A DNA stretch of 64,000 nucleotides. Source: Caenorhabditis elegans. Its lineage: Eukaryota; Nematoda; Chromadorea; Rhabditida; Rhabditidae. The stretch is from positions 9,672,001 to 9,736,000 of the forward strand of contig NC_003279.8 of assembly GCF_000002985.6 (NCBI RefSeq), given 5' to 3'. The position numbers were made by a program, and so were the translations under genes. Under the pieces are notes generated by a model that had not been told where the DNA came from, did no database searches, and saw only the letters and a program-made list of their open reading frames with translations. Of the stretch, positions 56,000 to 64,000 are shown one piece after another. Positions within the stretch are counted from its first letter, which is position 1. Every line of letters begins with the position of its first letter.

Positions 56000-57640
56000 C
56001 TGAAAATAATAAATTATAAAAGTGTTTAACATGGAACGAACGTTGGGAGAATTAATCACGATAGCTTGAGAAAAGAAGACAAATATCAAATTCACTGTTA
56101 ATTTTCATTAATTATCCGAGAAAACATTTTTCGCTGCGGAAACATAATAAAAAGCCTAGGAGTTGAACGTTTCTAAATAATGCTACGTGGCGCCTTTTTT
56201 CTGCCTTCTTCCTATGTTAAATATGGAATGTGCAAGGGTCGTCACTTTTTGCGCACAAAGTGTCACAAAAAATTTAAAAAGTTGGGTGTGCACTTTCGTG
56301 TCTAACTTTGCTGTACCTGCACATTTTTCAATTTTCTTTTTTGTAGGAAATAGAGAATCGCTTTTTCTATCTTACTATCTAAATGGTTATTTGATTTGAT
56401 TTTATCTTTTAAGAGAAATTCTTGATGAAACACGAAAAAATCACTTTTTTCGCGTGTCGTGTCGCTTTTTTTGCACACGTTTAGAGGTCATAGTATAAAA
56501 TGTTTTTGATAAGGTAACTGTATATCTGGGATTGTTAAAAATTTTTAGTTTTTGCAATTTCATCTATTTTGAACTGAGTTATGATGATTTGAAAATCGGA
56601 CTCGAAAAATCCCGGAATTTCGAAAATTGCGTTGAAAACATGTTTAACGTTCGTATTTTTGTTTTATTTTACATTATCAAATGTAAATTTTAACGTAGAT
56701 TCCGTTTTTCTAAATAGTTTTCTCATTATCCAACCGGAAAGTTACGAAAAAAGCATAAATTCACGATTTTTCAATGAAATTGTGCGAATTCCCCCTGGTG
56801 TTTTTGGTGTGCAAATTAGTGATTTTTGAGATTCTTTCGCCTATAAGTCGGTCAGTTTGGCACTTTTTGGGGTAAATTTTTCGAAAAACGTATTTTTCAG
56901 GAAATTTACTCTTCAAAAATATAATTTTTTTTACAAAAAAGTCAAAAATAACTTCAGAAATCGCAAATTTCATAATTTTCTCAAAAAAAATGACGTTTTT
57001 GCTGGAAAAATAAAAAATTTTCCACTACCGAATGGGATTTTATGTCAAATTCGTAATTAGTACATAAATACCGAATGCAAGCTGAAAGCACAGCTCTCTA
57101 CGATCATTTTCAACGATTTTAGTTTATTTAATTTTTGACCTCGAAATTTCAATTTCCCTCTTTTCCTGGACCAGTTTTTTACTGAAATGTGAATGTTATG
57201 TCCTAAATCTTATTATTTTTGCTATGAGAAGCGAGACAAACCAAAAAATTTTAGTCTTGAGTTCCTCGAGCCGCGTTCCTGAAGTTGTAGGCTTCAAGCC
57301 TTGCTCAGGAAGCTCAAAAGTTCATTCTTGACCAATTTTTAAATTTTCAAATGCTATAATATTCTACTTTTGACGCTGATTTTAAATATATACTTTTCTT
57401 TTTCCAATTCCTATTATGAGCTGAGTTACGGCGCTTTCAAGTTTCAGCAATGCCCACCCGCCCCTCTTTCCTCCCCTTTCTCTTGCCTCCTCCCTCTCAT
57501 GCATAGGGTGGCTGTAATATGGTCTCTAATTACTGTTACGGGATCAGATATGTATATTTTACGACATATCTCTTAATAGAAGAACAATAGACATCGCCAC
57601 ATTTGTTTTTGTAAGAGGTCCCCAATGGGCTGTAAAACAG
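56000..57640. other. intergenic region, no gene seen
   Basis: AT-rich. Near 57270-57312 a nested palindrome is visible (TTCCTGA against TCAGGAA, with GGCTTCAAGCC inside). A pyrimidine-rich block lies at about 57445-57500. Confidence 0.45.
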
Positions 57641-57648
57641 TCTATCCA

Positions 57649-58172
57649 CCTTTCTTCCTGCAAGAAAGGAGGTAATGTATTTGAAACTGTTCATTTATTG
57701 TAATTGAGGGGTTGAAAATTATTATTTTAATTTTCAAATAAAAATACATTAAATTTTTTTTTAATTTTAAAATAAAACATTTTTTAATTTTGAGGTCTGC
57801 TTTCTTCGCGGGGACAGAGCGCCGCAGGCGCTCTGAATCTAAATTACAGGCAGAGCAGGCCGAAGGCCTGCTATGCCAGTAGGCTTTCACTGCCGGGTCA
57901 GAGCGCCGCAGGCGCTCTAAATCTAAATTGTGTACTGCAGGGAGACAATAAATATTTTTAAAACAGTAAAAACAAACACACAGGTTCGAGGCGAAGCCGA
58001 GAACCTGCGCCAGCTACCTAATCTGGTAGAGGAAGCAACGCAGGCCGTAGGCCTGCGGTGCGAGACCGAAAACATTGCCAATCGCACGTTCGAGGCGAAG
58101 CCGAGAACCCGCGCCAGCTAGCGGACTCGCCCCAACCCCACCTCTACTAGCGGGCCCCATAGAGCCCGCTAG
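57649..58172. repeat. cluster of GC-rich hairpins with GNA triloops
   Basis: Hairpins: CCTTTCTT/AAGAAAGG at 57649-57669; CAGAGCGCC-GCA-GGCGCTCTG at 57815-57835; AGCAGGCC-GAA-GGCCTGCT at 57854-57872; AGAGCGCC-GCA-GGCGCTCT at 57900-57918; GGTTC(GA)GGC-GAA-GCC(GA)GAACC at 57983-58005; CGCAGGCC-GTA-GGCCTGCG at 58039-58057; a second GTTC(GA)GGC-GAA-GCC(GA)GAAC near 58088-58108; CTAGCGGGC/GCCCGCTAG at 58147-58172. Six of the eight have a C-GNA-G loop. The block is strongly GC-rich in an AT-rich surrounding. It codes for nothing evident. Confidence 0.9.
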
Positions 58173-58371
58173 TCAATTTCTTGTCATCGAAACTCTAATC
58201 GATGCGCTCAAAATGAAAACGATCGTGCATTATATTATTTTTTATCGCGAAATTGTTAATTTTTCCTACGTTTTAATATTATATGTTAAATACTTCAAAA
58301 AAAATGTGGAGAAAAAAGAAGATAAACGCGGAAAATCAATTTTAGGTGACAGAAAAATCAAAACGAAAACT

Positions 58372-58754
58372 ACCGTAACTTAAAGGCGCATGTCTTGTTT
58401 ACTCGTATGGGTCCCGCCACGATGGCAAATCAGTTTAAACAGATTTCTTCATTTCTGGATTTAATTGAATGGAATTCGTTATTTTCTTTTTGAAATTAAA
58501 AAAAAAAGCAAGTTCTGTTTAAATATTTTAAATTAAATAGCTAATAATGAGATAAAAACAATGATAAACGGGAAAAATCTAATTCAGTTGAGAGAGAAAT
58601 TAAAAACAAAAAGTACCGTAATTTAAAGGTGCATGTCTCGTTTACTCATATGGGTCCCACCACGACGCAAAATCAGTGCAAACAGTTTTTTGTTTTTTGA
58701 ATTCAATTGAATGGAATTCTTTATTTTCCTCTCTAAATTTCCAATTTTAAGCGA
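58372..58754. repeat. direct duplication of about 135 bp
   Basis: Copy 1 (about 58372-58505) and copy 2 (about 58615-58754) share ACCGTAA, TTAAAGG, GCATGTCT, GTTTACTC, ATGGGTCCC, CCACGA, AAATCAGT and TTCAATTGAATGGAATTC in the same order, with roughly 80-85% identity by eye. Each contains the ATGGGTCYCRCCACG module also seen at 16910 and 41250. Confidence 0.75.
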
Positions 58755-61700
58755 TTTTTTTCTATTTTTCCTATTTCTTTTCAACAATATTTCTTACAAT
58801 AATCGTAACGTCGTTCGATTGCAGAACGTCACACACTTTGATCATGTTTTGTTCGGCGAGAAAAAAAAAACTAGCAATGTTCGCGTTTCAACCTTCAATT
58901 TTCTCTGTGACACGTACATTTACTGTAGAATTTATCAGCCCTAATCATACTAAATAGAAATCATGAATTTTTAAAACTATTCTCAGCGCAAAATCAGTTG
59001 CTTATAAAATCAGTTGCTTTTCCCAGACCTTTTGTTCTAGAATATATATTTCCCCTTTATTATCGCTATTTTTTGCTCTGTAAATCTATGAAAAAGTATA
59101 TTTCTATTCTTCCGATGTTCTGAGAATCTGTTTTTAGCTGTAAGTGAAGTTTTAACACTCGAACTGTCCTCTAGTATAATCATATTCCTCTTGTATAGGT
59201 AATCCATTGTTGCCCACATACATATAACTACTAGTGAATATCTCAAAATTCAATACATCTATAAAATAGTGAGTCATTTTCGCTCCTTGCGAACTGTTGT
59301 ATCTACCTGTCGTTTAATATCTCTGTGTCTCTCTTAAATTTATATTATTCCCTATTCATCGTGTTCGATTACTTTCTTCTCAATCGGCCTCCCCCCAAGA
59401 GGGTCGCCGTCTCGTACAGGAGACTCGAACAACAGTGACTATACGCCATGAAGAGAAAGCAGACCCAACGAGAGACTCCTTACGGTTCCCCGGCCCGACT
59501 ACTCACCTTTTCGTACCAGAGGACTGTCTCCTCTTTCTCTGTGACTATCGGATTTGTGTGCACTCTAGTGGATTCTTTCATTGTCGAGTCAAACCAAATA
59601 GCCATGGGCGATTCGCGCAAATTTCCTCCCTCTACATGTCTATCCTCTCCTTCCGTTCTCCAGATTTTCTAGTTTGAATCTGCCACGTGGATTCTCAATT
59701 TATTTTTGAGATTCGATTTTTGATTCATCCGACAAACCTAATTTCTTATACTTTTTTTTCTATTTTCTTTTATCCAATTTTTCAATGGTAAACAAGTGAA
59801 GCGTGTCAATTATGGGATGGCTTTCACATACACACAAAAACACTTTAAAAAAAGAAAACGAGAAATAGATGTCTCGCCCGGATATGTAACAACTATGATG
59901 ATGATCATCATCGCTCGTGACTATTATTACTATTATGATTTCCCTTGTTTTCATACATACATAGTTACAACTATTATAGGTATACTTTTCAATCGATGAC
60001 ACGGTTTTGACATAGTTCACTGGCGACACCCGATCTCAAGGTCGATAGATTATAGGTGTGGTTGTTGGGTTAAGGTTCCCAACTACTACCATATATCATT
60101 CATTTTGCAAGAAGTTTTTACATGTTTCCTCACTTCTTATTTCTCTAAAAATTCCTATTTACGGATGTGTTCTTCTTGAAACAACCGGTTAGGTTTTGAT
60201 TCATCGTAATCCCAATTACTTTGATGATTCCCATCATTGAGGGCCTCGGAACACCTTGTCATAGTATCGTTGTGAAAAGAGAAAACAACCAAATTAGTTG
60301 GAATAAAAAATATAACAGGATGAAAAAATCTGCGGATTGGAAGGAAATCATTGATTCGAAACTTCGCGTAGGCTATATTTGACAAGGTGGAAACCAGGTT
60401 TTCATTTTTGAAAATTTAGATTTTAAGAAAATTAGCGATCTTCAAGATTCACATTGATATTTAACTGCATTGGTTTGAAAAGAAAATCATAGGAATTACG
60501 CAAATCTCTTCAGTGTTTCCACTCAACTGTATCTAACAATATTATAATTTTTCAGTTTCTAGACGAACATAGTGTTCATATAAATGCGACGAAAAAGGTA
60601 ATGTGAATATATCTGCGTCTCTTATAATTCCACACTCTATTCTCATGCTTTGCTTCTTCAGCCTCTCAAGCTCCGTCCATCGACACAATTCATTCACTTA
60701 TTCGCTTCCACACACACAACAAACCTAACCTCGCTATCCCGTCCCTTCACTGCATCTTGCTTTTTAGGCATTTTTTCTCACCCTGCGTCTCTTCATCATA
60801 AAGTGTTATTTTATTCCAGAGAAAAAGTCTGAAAAAAGAAGAAGTACGTCAACAAATATAAAAATGTACGGGGAGAACATCTTCTCCTTTTTCTTTATTC
60901 GAAGATATTCGGCAGAAAATTACACGGTGTCTCTCTTGTCTGTTTCCGTAAAGGACGTCTTTAACTTTTTTTTCTTCTCAATTCTTCTTTTATCCGCTTC
61001 ATTCGCAGTTTCCGATATTTACCAACAATATCCATTTCACTCTTGTCGACTCAATTTGTTCCGTTCTTGTTCCGTTCTCATAGACCAATATTTTCACTCT
61101 CTCACATCTAAATCTCGTAAATTGAGTTTTGATTTTCGTTTTAATCAAGCAAAAACGAACGAAAAGAGGCAATTATCCAATATTAAGTGAACCGAACCAA
61201 CATATTTCCAATACAGTATCCATTCTTACCTAAAAACTTGAAAAATGGAATTTTTCTCATTCACATCTTAGTTTTGGCCGTTCACCACCACCCCCACATA
61301 AGATGTTTTTCACATCGTTTTCTGGTGCCCTTTTCCAGAAGCGACCTCTCTTTTTTCTCGGGGATTATCCGCCCACAGATGGCAATTGTGTTTCTTGCAA
61401 ATCTCGTTTGAGATTTTGAGTCTACAAACATCCTTCTTTTTTTCCATAAAAATTCCTTACCATTTCTTTTTAAACATGAATCTTACATGATAACACAGCA
61501 GTCAAAAAAACTATTTCACATTGAATATAGTTTGTCTTCGAAAATTGAATTGACGTCATATTTGTTAATCCTATCAACTTGTTAGATCTTAACTACGGTC
61601 AATCGATTTCTGTGATTGTTTGCGTTTCTTCTCATAAACACCGTTCTCTCGAACATCCGAACTCAAACCGATTCGTTTCGTTTTCGAACACCGAGTGCAC

Positions 61701-64000
61701 AGAAGCCCAATTGGTGAAAACGATAGATCACATTAATTTAGGAGAGTACCAGAAAGATTTGATTGTTTGTTTGTTTTGACGGGACGGGTGGGAACGAAAA
61801 TGCAGAGGCACATATAAATTTGGAACCATCTAGGCGCATAGGTTGGTACGAAGACAGCAATAAAGGTTTTTCTCATTTTTAATTCGGAATATCATCGGCA
61901 TACTTCCTAAATAGTTGTGTTAGCGTTTATAAAATTGTAGCTGAGAATTTCTGTAATTCAGTGCCATTTGGAAAGTAATCGGTAGACTTGCAATAATTTA
62001 CTGGGACTGATAAGGATGTTCAAAGACTAATCCAAGCTCAAGTAGTTTTCTGCTTCTTCCTCTTGCACTTTGTTTGCCTGCCATTGAGGCAAAACTGTGC
62101 GTTGGAATTTCTGTGTTGCATTTTTCATTTTGCTCTCCTGCGCGAGCGGCCACTTCTTCCTCCTCCTCCTCCTGCTTTTCACCCACCTTTTCCAAAGGTC
62201 GTCAAGAAATGGGAGAGATGAAGAGAGAAACAAGAGAGAGTTGTGGAAAATACAGCGAACACAGACGCAGACTGATCAATCATAGACTTCCTCGGGGGGT
62301 CTTTCCGAAAGACCACCATCAACACCACTACCGGCCGTTAATTATTATGCTTCCGGTATCTGGTGACCCTCTGGTGGTGAATATGACACACGTCATTTCT
62401 AAATTGTGTCAATGGTTCCTTTTTACCGGACAACAATTCATTTGCATTGTCCTGATAGGAAACATCATGAATATTTATCTATGTTTATGTAGTTATATAT
62501 TCTACATGTATCAGAGATAATCTAGATAATTGTATTGGACACAGTTGAAATTCTAATTAAGAATACAGTTTTGAAATTTTTTAATTTTTCCCAGAGAACT
62601 TGATATGAGATAAAACCAAAAATCATGCGATGCCAGACTATTTCACCTGTTATTGCTATTCTATTTTTGGAAACTTACCTTTATTTCTTTGACGCATATT
62701 ATTTGTGAATGATCTTTTGAAATGCAATCTGATTCTTATTGATGAAAACTTTAGTTCACAATATCGAAATTTCATTGGAAAAGATACATTTTTTGCTCAT
62801 TTTGTAGCTATTTTCGAAACGAAAAAGTCTACAGAGTCCAAAGAAAATCGGTCTTTCTTATTTATTATTCTAACTGCAAGTACACAAAAGACGCTTGGCA
62901 ACGTGTTGGAAGAAGCATAAATTGTTTCTACGGAGTTTTGAAAACGCGTCCATGTGGGCAGCACTTTTCTCTGTTCACTTACACACTCTTTGCCAAAAAA
63001 TGCTCTGACAAAAGAGCAAGATGCTATGTGTGTTTCTCCAGATGAGTAGTTTCGATGGATGGTTTTAATTAAAATCGAACCCTTTTTCTCTCTGCTTTTC
63101 TGCATCTTTCACATCTCCACTTGAATTTGTCTTTGCCTTCTGGAGCTCCAAATAGTGAGGAGCTCACAAGTGGCTCCGAGACGATGATGCTCCGTTGGAT
63201 AATGAAATAGTGTTTCTTGTGTTGCTTTAGCTTCAATATTTCATATGTCATACTAAATTCTAAGAGATTTTACATTAAAAAAAGAAAAGAAATTATATAT
63301 ATTTTTTCCTTCAAAAGTGACTCATCGAGTTACTTTGTCTCAATTCGAGGAAAATTTTCGAAAGAGTTTGATGAGGAATTTTAATGAGAACTTTGCCGGA
63401 AAAGTGACATGAATAGCCTCATCGTCCATGTTTTCCAGCACATTTCGGAAATGCAGAAAACAGGAATCGCGTGTGCTTCGGTGTCGAATATCCGTTTCAA
63501 ATTGGAATTCTGAATTTTCGATCTTCAAATTTCTAACTATAAGTCTGTCGTCGAATAGTGCATTAAAAATCATGTTTCCAAAAAAAGAAGTTGTGACGTT
63601 CCAATAACTTTTCCCGTTCCGTTAGTCATTATTTGTTTGTCTTCTCGTTTTGATTTGGCCCTTCGAATGCTCTCTGACTCAACTATAAACTCACATCTCT
63701 CATGTGGGCGCTTGCTCGTTCTATCATAAAATTGATAAGGGAAACTATACTGAAAAATGTATGTTTCTAGTTTCTTTTTTTGAATCGAGGCAGATTTTAA
63801 AACTCAAATAATAGAAATAGATCATAATGACCCAATATAACTGTAAAAAAGTTTATACAATTTTTTTTTTCAATTTTGCAAAAAAAATTAAATGACACCA
63901 TTTGGTGAAATCATAGAGTAAAAATCGATATAAACCGTTGTCGGAAAAAACTCCAGAAAACTTTGTGTGGTCTAATCAGCCATTTTAATTTTTTTTTTTG
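58755..64000. other. 5.2-kb right end without a confident gene
   Basis: Mostly AT-rich. GC-richer patches at 59390-59665, 60650-60790 and 62030-62360 have stops or open frames without good splice pairs. They could be 5' UTR or alternative first exons of a gene to the right of the window. A (TCC)n tract is at about 62156-62175. The 148-codon frame at 62074-62520 runs through that Ser-coding tract and is not convincing. No RNA gene seen. Confidence 0.4.

Noticed and set aside
57815-58172. CRISPR array or Helitron end
   Set aside because: Palindromes differ in stem sequence and spacing, so no array. A Helitron 3' end would need a single hairpin followed by CTRR and a matching TC 5' end, which I could not show.
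59448-59677. 74-80-codon frames in a GC-richer block
   Set aside because: Two frames are open over the same bases, neither has domain or splice support. It may be an exon or UTR of a gene beyond the window, but the frame cannot be chosen.
62074-62520. 148-codon plus-strand frame
   Set aside because: It depends on a (TCC)n tract coding poly-Ser, lacks splice or domain support, and is flanked by stops in AT-rich DNA. It could be UTR sequence.

Overview
The window is nuclear DNA of a Caenorhabditis nematode, almost certainly C. elegans. Introns are mostly short (about 45-60 nt) with TTTTCAG acceptors, several start codons lie directly downstream of such an acceptor (candidate SL trans-splice sites), and intergenic DNA is AT-rich. 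The gene order WAGO-type Argonaute, ikb-1, rpl-14, dual-specificity phosphatase, rnh-1.3, fce-1, SYAP1-like, ocrl-1, eat-16, ceh-5 matches what I remember of the C04F12-C16C2 interval of chromosome I. That match is from memory, not from a search. All gene models below were spliced by hand and checked for phase.

Left third (1-16.6 kb). vsra-1, an Argonaute of 914 residues, is on the minus strand (1998-6498). A complete Tc4/Tc5-type DNA transposon of about 3.5 kb (7410-10911) follows. It has perfect 135-bp inverted ends, a TA duplication, a five-exon transposase with no stop or frameshift, a nested 384-bp palindrome, and a degenerate tRNA-like module just inside each end. A small TA-flanked MITE-like element follows. 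Next comes ikb-1, which is more than an ankyrin protein: it reads as a Rel/NF-kB dimerisation (IPT) domain, then ankyrin repeats, then a death domain, with no DNA-binding Rel half.

Middle (17-43 kb). rpl-14 converges on a small Ly6/uPAR-like secreted protein. Then come a DPNYQTL-repeat protein, an acidic 137-residue protein, a four-helix membrane protein and a dual-specificity phosphatase, all on the minus strand. About 10 kb from 27.6 to 38.2 kb has no convincing gene, only weak small-ORF candidates and repeats. RNase H1-like rnh-1.3 ends before the last catalytic aspartate.

Right (39-64 kb). ocrl-1, a BSD/SYAP1-like gene and fce-1 run in tandem on the minus strand with 264-412 bp gaps between coding regions, which resembles an operon. 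eat-16 (R7-type RGS) is divergent from ocrl-1, and ceh-5 (homeodomain) follows it. From 56 to 64 kb I see no confident gene. This stretch holds a dense cluster of GC-rich hairpins with GNA triloops (57.8-58.2 kb), a 140-bp direct duplication, and GC-richer patches that may be 5' exons or UTRs of a gene beyond the window.

The genes do not form one pathway. They cover small-RNA silencing, innate-type signalling, translation, prenyl-protein processing, phosphoinositide traffic, G-protein signalling and development. The main novelty candidates are the head-less NF-kB architecture of ikb-1, the tRNA-like modules in the transposon ends, the GNA-hairpin cluster, and a degenerate coding repeat that now behaves as an intron.
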